A DNA stretch of 64,000 bases from Pogonophryne albipinna (taxonomy: Eukaryota > Chordata > Actinopteri > Perciformes > Artedidraconidae): positions 14,271,495 through 14,335,494 of the forward strand of contig CM053251.1 in assembly GCA_028583405.1 (NCBI GenBank). The letters run 5' to 3'. The notes beneath the pieces are model-generated. The model was not told the DNA's origin and searched no databases. It worked only from the letters and a program-made list of their open reading frames with translations. Below, piece after piece: positions 1 through 10,599 of this stretch (its first letter is position 1; each line of letters opens with the position of its first letter). A program made the translations under genes and the position numbers.

Positions 1-246
1 AGGGTGAAAAAAATGTCAGGGTCACACTCATTAAACTTTGGCACCAACCGCAAGTTAGAAATAACATCGCCACTACCTGATGCCGAACCATCAGATGAAA
101 GCTTGCCCTCTCCAATCAGCCGTAATCTAGCATGTTCCACCTCACATTTAATCTTTTCCACCTCCAGCACCTCCTCCACCTCTAAACACTTCTCTACCTC
201 CTGCTGCAGTAACAAAAAAAAAAATCCAGAAAATCACACTGTCTGA
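1..246. other. Unassigned sequence before the Tc1 relic
   Basis: No gene is recognised. An 80-codon open frame on the plus strand is rich in Ser and Thr codons because of CTCC/CCTC-type simple sequence and has no domain signature. A short A-run lies near 215-227. The 3' part may already be a flank or terminal part of the Tc1-like element that follows, but no second terminal repeat was found to prove this. Confidence 0.3.
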
Positions 247-249
247 TTT

Positions 250-1201
<952 letters not shown>

Positions 1202-1203
1202 TC

Positions 1204-1450
1204 AGGCTTGATTGCTTATCCTGTCTGGCTAGCCCGGATGATGTTCCCTCGAAATTTTGGAAATCGAATTTTAAGCACCGAAATTATCCATTCTAATTTT
1301 TTTTTACTTGAATTTTGGGATCTGAATTTGTGAACACTGAAACAAATACATTGAATTTCAGCTATACATATAAATAAAATAGACATACTGTATAGAAAAT
1401 ATGTGCGCTTTACACAGCGTAATGTAATCTCTATGTTACTGGTCTACTTA
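1204..1450. other. AT-rich spacer
   Basis: No gene or clear repeat is recognised between the Tc1 relic and the LINE fragment. The sequence is AT-rich with short T-runs (near 1300). Confidence 0.3.
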
Positions 1451-1454
1451 ATAT

Positions 1455-2515
1455 TCATTTCATTTCATTTCAAACCTTTATTTAGACAGATAGGTCCCTT
1501 GAGATCATGGATCTCTTTTACAAGGGAGACCTGCATCAATTTAGTTCCACATGAAACATAAAAACAACATAAAAACAACAATAGAGGACATCATATTTAC
1601 ATATTCACCAACACTTACAAACACCCATAGTGTCAGAAAGCATCTCGTGCAGACGTGCCTTAAAAACATTCAGAGAAATAAAATTGCTCAATTTCAATTT
1701 GGACTGTAGGCTGTTCCAAGCAAGTGGAGCTGCGCACATAAAAGCTGTCTTACCCAAGACAGTCCTTACTCTTGGTACATCCAACAGACTACATCCTGCG
1801 ACCTCAGACAATAGCTGCTTGCAACTCTCTGCTCTACCAGAGAACAGATGTAATACGGGAGTTTGCCCAACATAGCTTTATAAATAAAAGTGTACCAGTG
1901 ACTGAGCCTCCGTACAGAGAGTGATGGTAAACCTGCCTTGGCATACAGTGTACAGTGATGTGTAAGCGCTTTACAATTTGTGACAAATCTCAGAGCACTG
2001 TGATACGCAGCATCCAATTTGTTCAGGTAATTGGCAGGTGCATTCTTATACAACAAATCACCATAGTCCAGCACAGGTAAAAAGGTCACAGTGACTAGCC
2101 TTTTCCTGGCCTCAAGCGAGAAACAGGACTTGTTTCTGAAAAAGAACCCTAGCCTAACCCTCAGTTTTTTAAGCAGGTTATTGACATGAAGTTTAAAAGA
2201 GAGACAATCATCAAGCCAGATACCTAGGTATTTATAACAGGCAACAACTTCAAGTTGTGTTCCTTGCGTAGTTACAATGTCTAAAACAGGCTCTGGTGTC
2301 TTTTTTGCTTTTGAAAAGAGCATTACCTTGGTTTTATCCACATTTAAAAGAAGCTTTAATTCAGAGAGCTGAGTCTGAATAGTGTTAAAAACAGCCTGTA
2401 ATTTAACAACAGCCTCTTTAATGGAGGGACCTGCACAATACATCACAGTATCATCCGCATAAAAATGTAAAGTAGCTTCATCCACATTATCACCTACGCT
2501 GTTAATATATATGGA
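1455..2515 (-). mobile_element. 5'-truncated non-LTR retrotransposon (LINE) fragment, minus strand
   Basis: The minus strand encodes the C-terminal half of a LINE reverse transcriptase in one open frame (2485-1766, 239 residues). It starts at the palm with the catalytic box YADD and continues through LNVDKTK and YLGIWLD blocks into the thumb and C-terminal region typical of L2/Jockey-like elements. The 3' end is a short ATTTC/ATTTC-type tail at about 1455-1480 next to a conserved GAGATCATGGATCTCTTTT-like motif. The same tail recurs at 37385-37475, confirming a dispersed family. Everything 5' of the palm is absent, as is usual for abortive target-primed reverse transcription. The clade is inferred from general similarity and not settled. 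Confidence 0.85.
1766..2485 (-). pseudogene. LINE reverse transcriptase, C-terminal half
   Basis: This 239-residue open frame begins just before the catalytic YADD box and holds the NVDKTK block, the YLGIWLD block and a Cys/His-containing C-terminal region. An intact LINE ORF2 would also have an N-terminal endonuclease and the finger domain, roughly 600-700 further residues, none of which is present. The frame is uninterrupted, which suggests moderate age, but it cannot function alone. It abuts a second, different LINE fragment at about 2515. Confidence 0.85.
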
Positions 2516-3180
2516 GAAGAATATGGATTCAGCAGTCTGAGGGGGAAAAAGCTATTACAGAATCTGACTGTTCTGCTCTTAATGCTGCGGAACCTCTTAC
2601 CGGAGGGCAGCAGGGAGAACAGAGCATGGTGAGGATGAGTGGGGTCTTTAAAAATGTTCTGTGCTTTTGTCAGGGAGCGTTTCTGAGCGGTGGCTCTGCT
2701 GGGAGGGAGAGAAACTCAGATGATCTTCTCTGCTGTCCTGACCACTCCCTGCAGAGACTTCCAGTCTTTGGCGTTGCAGTCTCCCGACCAGATGGAGATG
2801 CCGCTGGTCAGCACGCTCTCTATGGTTGCTCTGTAGAACTTGGTGAGGATGGGAGTGGGGAGTGTGCTCTTCTCAACCTGCGCAGGAAGTGTAGGCGCTG
2901 CTGTGCCTTCTTAAATAGTGATGTAGTGTGAGTGGACCAGGTCAGACTGCTTGTGATATGCACCCCCAGGAACTCGGTGCTGTCTGTAGTCTTCACTGCT
3001 GGGCCGTTGATGTGGAGTGGTGAGTGGCAGTGCTTTTTTACCCTGAAGTCGACAGTGATCTCTTTGTTTTATCGACATTCAAGATCAGGTTGTTGGTGTT
3101 ACACCAGTCTGTCAGATGTTTCACCTCCTCCCTGTAGGCCTGTTCGTTGTTGTCCCTGATGAGTCCCACCCACTGTCATA

Positions 3181-4197
3181 TCGTCCACCAGTGACGTGCG
3201 GTGAGGTTCATGGCTGGTGAGGCACTGACTCTTTCAGAGTCAGATTTACAAATATTATATGTTGACCTTAATCGAAATATTCGGTTATTTTCAAAAGCTT
3301 TTTTAGTCTGATGCTTCGATTCATTTTAAACAGACCGTTCAACAAAAGGATACCCAAAATCTAAATATTGGATTGTTCTTTCTTAGTAAGATCCCATTTT
3401 CATTACAATTGGGGTCTTACCTTGACTTGAAGATGAAGTCCATGCTATCCTTCTGGACAACAATCTCTATTACTTTTTTGTAAAAGTCCTCCTTATCTCT
3501 CTAGTTTCAAAAGTCTAGTTTGTTGTTTGCGTCTACCGTCTCTGCGTAGAATAACAGTAGCAACAAGAACCTGTGGGCTCACTTGCGCCCCCTTCAGTGC
3601 GGCAGAGGTTATGACTGCCTCCCCTGGTGCTTTGTTCATTGCCGTTGTATGATGAGACCAGCGAGCCTAAATATAATATATATATGTGAAATAAGTTATT
3701 TAGAGACTATGGATGGCGAGGATAAATGTAATAAAGGGATCTACAAACATTACATCGGTGACATACAGTGAGATGGTGCAGGCATGTGCTTAGGGCCCGC
3801 TTTCCAGCCAGTTTCTGTGGGGTGACGCATTCTGAGGTGAGGCAGATCTCATCTGTGCCTCACCTTACCCCACAGTAACTGGCTTGAGCGCGCTCACAAA
3901 ATAAGTGCCCGCGTTAAATTAGTGCCCGTGCTCCAGCAAGTTACTGTGGGCTTACGAGAGGCAGAGCTCGTCCCTGCCTCACTTCTCATCGCTACCCGTA
4001 GTTGTAGCGGAGCTCGGCAAATTTGCTGATTTTGACTATAAAAAGCGATTGGAATCATACATAAATCACATTTACAACACAGATCAGTGGAGACATTTTA
4101 TTATTACTATTTAGTTTTTCTTTAGTTGTTTTTCCGTTACATTGGAGTATGACAGGTAAGGCTCTGCCTCCCCTGACTGCACGTCGCTGTCGTCCAC
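3181..4197. mobile_element. Non-autonomous hAT element with 8-bp target duplication
   Basis: The element proper spans 3189-4189. Its ends are imperfect terminal inverted repeats: the left end reads CAGTGACGTGCGGTGAGG, and the right end on the opposite strand CAGCGACGTGCAGTCAGG. It is flanked by a perfect 8-bp target duplication TCGTCCAC at 3181-3188 and 4190-4197, the hallmark of hAT insertion. No transposase frame is recognised, so it must have been moved in trans. It lies inside the LINE reverse-transcriptase gene, exactly in the codons for the YVDD catalytic box, and is therefore younger than that LINE. Confidence 0.9.
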
Positions 4198-4515
4198 GTA
4201 CTTTATGATGTGGTTGGTACTGAACCTGGAGCAGCAGTCGTGGGTCATCAGGGTGAACAGCAGTGGACTCAGAACGCAGCCCTGCGGGGAGCCGGTGTTT
4301 AGGGTGATGGTGCTGGAGGTGTTGTTACCGACCCGAACATACTGGGGTCTCTCAATTAGGAAATCCAGCAGCCAGTTACACAGGGGTGTGTTGAGTCCCA
4401 GGGGTCCCAGTTTGTTTACCAGATGCTGGGGGATGATTGTGTTGAACGCTGAGCTGAAATCCAGGAACAGCATTCGCACATCGGTGTTCTTCTCCTCCAG
4501 GTAGGCCAGGCTCAC
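4111..4515 (-). pseudogene. LINE reverse transcriptase palm fragment ending at YVDD
   Basis: The frame carries the palm motifs A ([11 protein letters not shown]) and B ([13 protein letters not shown]) of a LINE reverse transcriptase and reaches the YVDD catalytic box at about 4190-4200. There it runs into an inserted hAT element, so the last ~25 residues of the open frame belong to the hAT terminus and not to the LINE. The remaining LINE sequence continues at 3180 and below. Confidence 0.85.
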
Positions 4516-4670
4516 ATGGAGCGCAGAGGAGATAGCGTTCTCTGTAGAGCGGTTAGGGCGGTAAGCAAACTGGAACGGGTCAAGTGGGGGGAAGTATGGA
4601 GACGATATGGTTATTTACCAGCCTCTCAAAACACTTCATCATGATGGGGGTGAGTGCCACAGGCCGGTAA

Positions 4671-4937
4671 TCATTCAGGCAGGTCACTGAGGATTTTATT
4701 TGGCACAGGTACAATGGCTGCTGTCTTAAAACATGATGGAACAATGGCCTGGTCCAGCGAGGTGTTGAAGATGTCTGTGAGGACATGGGCCAGCTGGTCC
4801 GCACAGTCCCTGAGCACCCGTCCTGGTATACTGTCGGGGCCTGCTGCCTTGTGGGGGTTGACTTTCCTCAGGGTCCTCTGAACTTCAGCTGTGTCAAGGC
4901 GAAGTCTTTGTTCCCCCTGCTTGGGGACAGCTTTCAT
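4671..4937 (-). pseudogene. LINE reverse transcriptase finger-region fragment
   Basis: The frame contains the [16 protein letters not shown] block, the conserved start of the reverse-transcriptase domain of L2/CR1/Jockey-type LINEs. It is followed, in another frame at 4804-4580, by the DYRPVALT block. A frameshift around 4680 therefore separates two pieces that belong to one protein. No endonuclease domain is seen upstream, because the fragment ends where the DIRS element begins. Confidence 0.8.
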
Positions 4938-5118
4938 TGCAGTGGTGTTATTAAGTGCCTCAAACGGCCAAAGTGATTATTGAGGTTGTTGAGAAATATA
5001 GTATCATTGTCACAGGGTGGTGGAGCAGCCTTGTATCCAGTGATGGACTGAATGCCCTGCCACATGCGCCTGCTGTCCATGGGGTCATGGAAGAAACTCT
5101 GGATGTTTTGGCTATATT

Positions 5119-5937
5119 AAAGCTTCTTTATTTAAACTCAGCTGGTGAAGGCAGTGCTCTCGCTCCCGCTCCCGGTAAACGTATTGTTTTGATTGTTAGC
5201 AGCAGCCGCTTTGCTAACATCTTGCATGTTTTGTTACAGCTTCTTTATTTAAACTCAGCTGGTGAAGGCAGTGCTCTCGCTCCCGCTCCCTGTAACGTAT
5301 TGCTCTGATTGTTAGCAGCGGCCGCTTGGCTAACATCTGGCGTGTTCTGTTGAGCTTCGTTGTTTAAATCATCCAGTGAAGGCAGTGTTTTTCGCCCCCG
5401 CTCCTGGTAGACGTGCTGCTTGATTCTTAGCAGCAGCCGCCTGGCTAAGCTGCCCCGTTAAGCTTCTTTATTTAATCCAGCTAGGTGAAGGCAGTGCTCT
5501 CGCTCCCGCTCCCTCTTCCGGTAACGTGGGTGTAGTTACATCCCTCTCTGTGTTCGGCGAGTAGGAGCATCGCTCTACTCTTTCCGTTCAGCAGGTAGCC
5601 GGTGAAGGCTGTGTTCTCGCACCCGCTCCCGGGTACGCTGCACCTGGCATTCGTTATGAACTCAACCAGTGAAGGCAGTGTTCTCGCCCCCGCTCCTGGT
5701 AGACGTGTTGCTTGATTCTAGCAGCAGCCGCCCGGCTAAGCTGTCCTGTTAAACGTCTTTATTTAATACAGCTAGGTGAAGGCAGTGCTCTCGCTCCCGC
5801 TCCCTCTGCCGGTAACGTGGGTGTAGTTACATCCCTCTTTGTTTTCGGCGAGTAGGAGCATTGCTCTACTCTTTCCGTTCTGCAGGTAGCTGGGGAAGGC
5901 TGTGTTCTCGCGCCCACTCCCGGCTACGCTGCATCTG
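5119..5937 (+). repeat. Array of ~105-120-bp repeats in the 5' leader of the DIRS element
   Basis: A unit beginning with AGCTTCTTTATTTAA and containing GTGAAGGCAGTG, CTCGCTCCCGCTCCC and a TAGCAGCAGCCGC block recurs near 5119, 5238, 5354 and 5461, and again near 5655 and 5750. There is a higher-order pattern: about 290 bp beginning near 5370 is repeated beginning near 5660, including the TAGGAGCATCGCTCTACTC block. The array lies immediately 5' of the gag remnant and is probably the element's untranslated leader. Whether the repeats have a role in packaging or transcription cannot be told. Confidence 0.8.
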
Positions 5938-5939
5938 GC

Positions 5940-7155
5940 TACCTATAGACTGGCTCATTCATGTAGCGCCTGTATGGCTTCTCTTGAGCCCGAGGACGGC
6001 CATGACCGCTGCCCCCCTCTGCCTTGGCCTCGAGCATTTGAGGGAGGGTCTCACGCAAAGCGCCTGCATGAACTGTAGATTCATGCCTCGGGCGCTCAGA
6101 GTGGCTAGAGTCGCAGAGGTGGCACCTCTCCTCGTCACAACTTCCTCCAGCTCAGTCTGACCGTTCCCGGCGACTTGATGGAGGGATGGCTATGGGTTCA
6201 CCCCCCAGGAAGAGGGCTAGAAACAGGCTGTCCTCTAAGGTGGGTTGGTTAGCTGCCGTCATGGAGCAGACGAAGTCGCTCCTGTTGGCCCTTCAGCCAG
6301 GGGCCGGTGCGGGGGCTACTAGCTTGCCGCCTGGCCCTCCTTCGGTTGCCACACCTCTACTTGAGGATGCCATGTCGCTAGCGGCTCCGGACAAACCTCT
6401 TCTATGAAGGGGGGGGGGGCCCGCTCACCCCCGAGGAGGCTTCTCACTCCTCTGCTCAGAGCTCTCTGCAGTGCTTCATGGCGGCCATTATTCATGCGGC
6501 CCTGGTACGCTTGCAGCTTCAGGTTCCGCAGGCCGACTCGGCTCAGGCTAGCGCCTTTTTCAGGCATAACCCTGCCCCTTTTCACTCCCACTGTTCCTCC
6601 TTCAGAGGAGTACCTGAGGGAGCTCCATGCAGGCTGGAGAGACACCAGGGCCCTCTCCCACTCTGCTGCCAGGCAGGATCCGGCGAGGGTGGGGCTGGGT
6701 CGCTTGCCATCCATTGAGCCTGCCATCGCCTCCCCGATTCGGGCTCCTGATGCCAGGTGCCCTCGGCCTCAGTGCAGGGTCACAAACGAGCTGCTCTGTA
6801 GGGCCTACGACACAGCGGCACGGGAACTCCCTCTCCCATCTGATACTGGCTTTCTCTACCTCTCGGCAGCAGGCTCCGGCTGAGCCTTCTTTGCTGGGCC
6901 TCAGTGATGCATCACTGTAAGCCTTTGCCCTAATGTCTAGGGAATGGGGACGAGTTATGTCCTTATTGGTGCAGACTCGTCGCCAGGTTTGGCCTACTCA
7001 GTCACCACTGTCGGAGACATGTCCTCCGTAGTGAGCCAGTCGAGCCAGGGGAGCTGTTTGGGGCAGCTGCCCTGTACGCACTGGAGCGTGCTGCCTAAGC
7101 TAGGCAGACCAGGCAGCAGCTCTCGGGTCACTCCCAGCAGGCCCAGGGGCCCCTC
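5940..7155 (+). pseudogene. DIRS gag-like remnant
   Basis: Several overlapping short frames together resemble a DIRS gag. Near 6020-6130 a Cys-containing block (LGLEHLREG and ACMNC) matches the N-terminal region of fish DIRS gag proteins. At 6186-6407 a basic PPRKRARNRLSS segment follows, and at 6404-6883 a frame with arginine- and proline-rich sequence. No single frame spans the gene, so frameshifts and stops have accumulated. In an active element this protein would form the cytoplasmic particle. The 3' part is interrupted at about 7158 by an inserted DNA element. The assignment rests on position and a few remembered motifs, so it is weaker than that of the recombinase. Confidence 0.6.
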
Positions 7156-7158
7156 TAG

Positions 7159-7345
7159 CGCGGCTTTCACACCAGCGCTTTTCCCTTTCTAGCTCCGAGC
7201 TAGAGCTTTTCTGGTTCAGCTCCGGTTTCCCTTTTCTGCTCCCGCTCTGTTCACACCGCCCAGAGCCCGACTGGTGTTGCCGCTGCTGCGTCATGACGTC
7301 ACCGTTTACGTCGCTGATTTGCTCCCCAACGGCGTTATGGCGCTC

Positions 7346-7379
<34 letters not shown>

Positions 7380-8324
7380 CGGGGAACTGCGTCGGGTCGA
7401 TGATCGTGTTGCTTTTAATCACGCGAAGCCAGATTAAATTAAATAACGACTTCTCCAACCTTATGCTTTTCTCCAGAGTGCCGTGGTTCATTGTTTATTA
7501 ATGTGTTTCTGCGGCATTTACCGACCGCTGCAGTGTTGGCTGCTCTTCCACAGGAGTTTATTCTCCCGTTAGCTCCCGGTTAGCTCCCACTGCAGCGGGC
7601 CGCTCTAAAGTATTCACTGTCCGACTCACACAAGCAGCTGATAAATATCCCCAGTTCCCCTTAAGTGAATGTGTGTCAGTCTGAATTGACGCTGTTTGGC
7701 ATCACAACGCTGTTATGAAAGTTTCTCTGGTATAAAATGGGTGATGTTAGCATAGCAACCGAAGCTAAACTGACTACTTGCTATTGCTATCCTATTGTGG
7801 CATAAACCGTTTTCTACAGGCTCATTTTATCGGCGTATTTTTATTATGATTCTACTTGTGATAGTCGGACACGACAACCTGTGCAGCCCATGTATTGATT
7901 CCATCCGATAGCTGCTATAATACAAAACAAAACGTCTGCCTCTCTCCACAATGATCAATAACAGTGAACGGATGGTCAAAGTAAGGTACAAATAAACAGA
8001 ACCACACGCAGCCTGGTTAGTGTTGCCTGACTTTATAAAGTGTGTTTATAAGCACTACCTGCTTGTAGGCAGGCATGACAGTCGACCCATGTTCAGGGGA
8101 GGTGGGTTTAGTTTCCTGCACGCCTCGACATAAGGGAGACGTAAGCGACGCCACCTCTTAGCTCCGAAGCTCTTGCCTCTAGACCGACAATTTTTTGGAG
8201 CTGGAAGTGAACCGGATTCCGGAGCTAAGAGGCGGCGCCGCTGCGGTGTGAACAGGAAAAAACCGGCACTTTTCAGGCTCCAGCTCCGAGCCGGAGCTGA
8301 AAACGCGTTGGTGTGAAAGGGGCA
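7159..8324. mobile_element. Inverted-repeat DNA element nested in the DIRS element
   Basis: The left end (about 7159) contains GGCTTTCACACCAGCGC and the right end, on the opposite strand, CCCCTTTCACACCAACGC. Both are followed inward by AGCTCCG-rich subterminal sequence, giving imperfect terminal inverted repeats. DIRS-like sequence stops at the left boundary and resumes after the right one (the AGCCGCTCTCAACC region at 8329). A possible 3-bp target duplication TAG lies at 7156-7158 and 8325-8327; it is too short to be decisive, though 3-bp duplications occur in PIF/Harbinger elements. No transposase is recognised. An (ACA)n microsatellite lies inside. Confidence 0.65.
7348..7380 (+). repeat. 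(CAA)n microsatellite
   Basis: About eleven CAA units in a row, read as poly-Thr or poly-Val in spurious frames. It lies inside the nested DNA element at 7159-8324. Confidence 0.95.
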
Positions 8325-8329
8325 TAGCA

Positions 8330-9470
8330 GCCGCTCTCAACCACCAGCTTACAGTGGTGGCCTGCGCAGGTCCCAGTGCCCCACTCATCCACCTCCCAGG
8401 GGCTTTCGTGCTGCCGGCCTTCTAGGCGGCCTCGTGCCTCAGAGCCTTACCGGCGCCCCCCAGGGGGCTCCGGAGGCTGGGGGGTTAGGCCCCGAGACTC
8501 TCGGAGACGTTCGTCTGCTGCTTTCCCAGCAGCAGCTCAGTTACTGGGCTGTCTGTACTTCCGGCCCTTGGGTGGTTTTCACCTTAACCCAGGGGTACGA
8601 ACCGCAGTTCCGGCCCCTAGCCTTCGGCCGGGCCAAAATGACAGTCGTCAGCGATCCGGCAGAGGCCCTAGCTTCTGGCCCAAGAGTTGTCCGTCCTTCT
8701 GTCCAAGGACGCAATCGAGCCAGTAGACCCTCTGCTTAGCCCAGGGGGTTCTACTCGGCGTACTTTCTCGTGAGCAAGAAAGTCGGCGGATTTCGCCTGA
8801 TCTTGGACCTCAGAGGAATCAACAGATTCCTGAAGGTGCTGCCACTCTATATGCTGACCACAGCACATGCACAGCCGTGGACTTGAGGGATGCCTACTTC
8901 CACGTGGGCCGGGCAACATGGTGCCTTATATTCAGTTCCTTCGGCCCCTGGGCAGGCTGCCTCGGCCATTGGGCCCGCTGGCGTTGCGCCCCATGCAGAT
9001 GTGGCTGAACAGGCTTCACTTGGATGCCAAGTGGCACAGGCGCAGGCAAGTCAGGGTGTCGCAGCGTTGCCTCCACTCTCGGTCACACTGGAGGGGCAGG
9101 GCCTATCTCCTGATGGGCGTGCCCATGGGCGCCATCCCATCCCGCCAGGAGACCGTCACCATAGGTGCAGGTCTCTCAGGGTGGGGTGCAGTACGGCAGG
9201 GCAGGACCGTTCAGGGTCAGTGGTCTGCCCAGGAGGGTGCACGCCATGCCAACGTGCTAGAGCTTCGGGCTGTGCAGCTTGCACTCACGCACTTTCTACC
9301 CCTACTGGGGGGCAAGAATGTGCGTGTTCCTTGGGACAGCATGTACGCTGTTGCCCAGACAGCAGTCCCTTCTAGACAGTGGGCGTTCTCACTCCACTCT
9401 GAATTTATGTGGCTGCTATTTCTGCCCGACATATTCGGGTCGACGGCGCCACGGCGGGGTGCCACAGGTC
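8330..9470 (+). pseudogene. DIRS reverse transcriptase / RNase H remnant with internal deletions
   Basis: Around 8745-8870 the finger region is readable in one frame (SAYFLVSKKVGGFRLILDLR), followed by a VDLRDAYFHV palm block near 8875-8910. The sequence then passes directly to thumb and RNase H-like sequence (frame 8867-9487, with ETVTIGAGLSGWGA and ARHANVLELRAV blocks). The part of the palm that should carry the catalytic YxDD box is absent, so an internal deletion is inferred. A second loss lies between RNase H and the recombinase, since no methyltransferase-like region is seen. The gene cannot encode an active polymerase. Confidence 0.75.
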
Positions 9471-10218
9471 GGTGTCCCTCTTCCTGAGAGGGGCTTTACG
9501 GCAGCATCCCCCTAGCACCCCGAGGGCTCCGGCTTGGGACCTGCCCCTGCTGCTGGATGCCCTATCATCTCTTCCCTTCGAGCCCCTGGCCCAGGTGGAG
9601 CTTAAGTGGCTGTCCTTAAAGGCAGCATTTCTGCTTTCCATGACCTCAGGGAAACGAGTTGGAGAGCTACATGCCCTCTCCGTGAGCGATACATGCCTGA
9701 GGTGGAACTCCGATGGCTCGGGTGTTGCCCTCTGGGCGAACGTGGCGTTCCTGCCCAAGGTGCTTCCACTAGCCCACTCCAATTGGCCTATCCAGCTGGC
9801 GCTCTTTAACGTCCCACAGGAGAACGGCACGCCTGAGTTGCTGTGCCCTGTGCGTGCCCTAGAGGCATATATTGGTGCTACGACCCATATACGACAGTCT
9901 GAGCAGCTCTTCATTTGCCATGGCGGCACGAGAAGGGGCTGCACTCTCTCCAAGCAGCGGCTGTCCCACTGGGTTGTGGATACAATCTCACATGCCTATG
10001 GGGCCAGTGGCCGCCCCCCGCCATCAGGGGTGAGATGTCACTCTACAAGGAGCATCTCAACATCTTGGGCTGCCCTGAGAGGGGTGTCCTTGGAGACCAT
10101 CTGCGCTGCGGCGTCGTGGGCATCGTCTGGCACATTCTCCAGGTTCTACCGGGTCAATGTCGCCACTCCCCATCCTTTGGGCGTGGTCCTGTTGCCGAGC
10201 TCCGCTGCTTCCAGCTAG
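9409..10218 (+). CDS. DIRS tyrosine recombinase, catalytic residues retained
   Basis: A 269-residue open frame matches the tyrosine recombinase of DIRS-like retrotransposons, which inserts the circular DNA copy into the nuclear genome. The catalytic set is visible: Arg83 in SGKRVGEL, the H-x-x-R pair His211/Arg214 in CHSTRS, Trp237 in the region where a His/Trp is expected, and the nucleophile Tyr247 in RFYRVNV. The N-terminal SAM-like DNA-binding region starts near residue 3 (AISARHIRVDG). The first Met was taken as the start, but in the intact element the domain may be the end of a longer polyprotein. The frame has no stop, unlike the rest of the element. It may be fortuitously intact rather than expressed. 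Confidence 0.8.
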   Translation: MAAISARHIRVDGATAGCHRSVSLFLRGALRQHPPSTPRAPAWDLPLLLDALSSLPFEPLAQVELKWLSLKAAFLLSMTSGKRVGELHALSVSDTCLRWNSDGSGVALWANVAFLPKVLPLAHSNWPIQLALFNVPQENGTPELLCPVRALEAYIGATTHIRQSEQLFICHGGTRRGCTLSKQRLSHWVVDTISHAYGASGRPPPSGVRCHSTRSISTSWAALRGVSLETICAAASWASSGTFSRFYRVNVATPHPLGVVLLPSSAASS

Positions 10219-10261
10219 GTAAGCAAGTGTTCGGATTCTTCATGACATGGTTGGTATAGTC

Positions 10262-10585
10262 ATCCAGTGCTAAAAGCACCGCCTCTGGCGGTCAGTAGGG
10301 ACGAAATAGAACGATAGTTACGGCTGTAACTACGGTTCTATGAGTCCCGGATGGCCAGAGTTTCCGGTCACTCAGAATTCTTGTGTGCTCACGAGAAGAT
10401 TCTGAGAACCGATCCACTAGTGACGCCGGCCTATGTAGCCGTAGTCACGTGGGTCACAGGTGACTTTGTTGTTATTAGGTACTCGAACTGCGCATGCGTG
10501 CGATGGACATATCCAGTGCTAAAAGCACCGCCTCTGGCGGTCATCCGGGACTCATAGAATCGTAGTTACAGCCGTAACTATCGTT
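10262..10585 (+). repeat. Complex right terminus of the DIRS element (direct plus inverted repeats)
   Basis: A 33-bp sequence starting ATCCAGTGCTAAAAGC occurs twice in direct orientation (10262-10294 and 10511-10543). A 44-nt segment at 10310-10353 recurs in inverted orientation at 10542-10585 with about one mismatch, and includes GTTACGGCTGTAAC, itself palindromic. Inverted terminal repeats plus an internal complementary region are the known termini of DIRS elements and act as template for circle formation. This arrangement follows directly after the recombinase gene, as expected. Confidence 0.8.
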
Positions 10586-10599
10586 ATGCGTAATCATTT

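Larger units (their letters stand above)
2516..5105 (-). mobile_element. L2/Rex1-like LINE fragment, minus strand, split by a hAT insertion
   Basis: The minus strand encodes reverse-transcriptase blocks in several frames: an upstream block with [16 protein letters not shown] (4937-4671), a block with [20 protein letters not shown] (4804-4580), then [11 protein letters not shown] and [13 protein letters not shown] up to YVDD (4515-4190). The protein resumes after the inserted hAT element at 3180 with DNA-binding/C-terminal blocks, down to the typical LPSGKRFRSI end near 2600. At least three frameshifts separate the blocks, so it is inactive. The order and motifs match L2/Maui/Rex1-type LINEs of fish. 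The 5' end stops at about 5105, where the DIRS element begins. A 3' end fragment of a related element lies at 41370-41600 on the plus strand. Confidence 0.85.
5110..10590 (+). mobile_element. DIRS-type tyrosine-recombinase retrotransposon, internally deleted
   Basis: In plus-strand order this region has a 5' array of ~110-bp repeats, gag remnants, a broken reverse transcriptase/RNase H, a tyrosine recombinase frame, and a right end of inverted and direct repeats. That is the gene order of DIRS-like elements, which integrate through a tyrosine recombinase and leave no target duplication. The reverse transcriptase lacks its palm core, and a further stretch between RNase H and the recombinase is missing. 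A separate DNA element is inserted at 7159-8324. No left copy of the terminal inverted repeat is seen at 5110, so the 5' end looks truncated against the LINE. Confidence 0.85.

Noticed and set aside
3583..3771. Small ORF inside the hAT element as transposase remnant
   Set aside because: No BED finger, RW or catalytic motif; too short to support.
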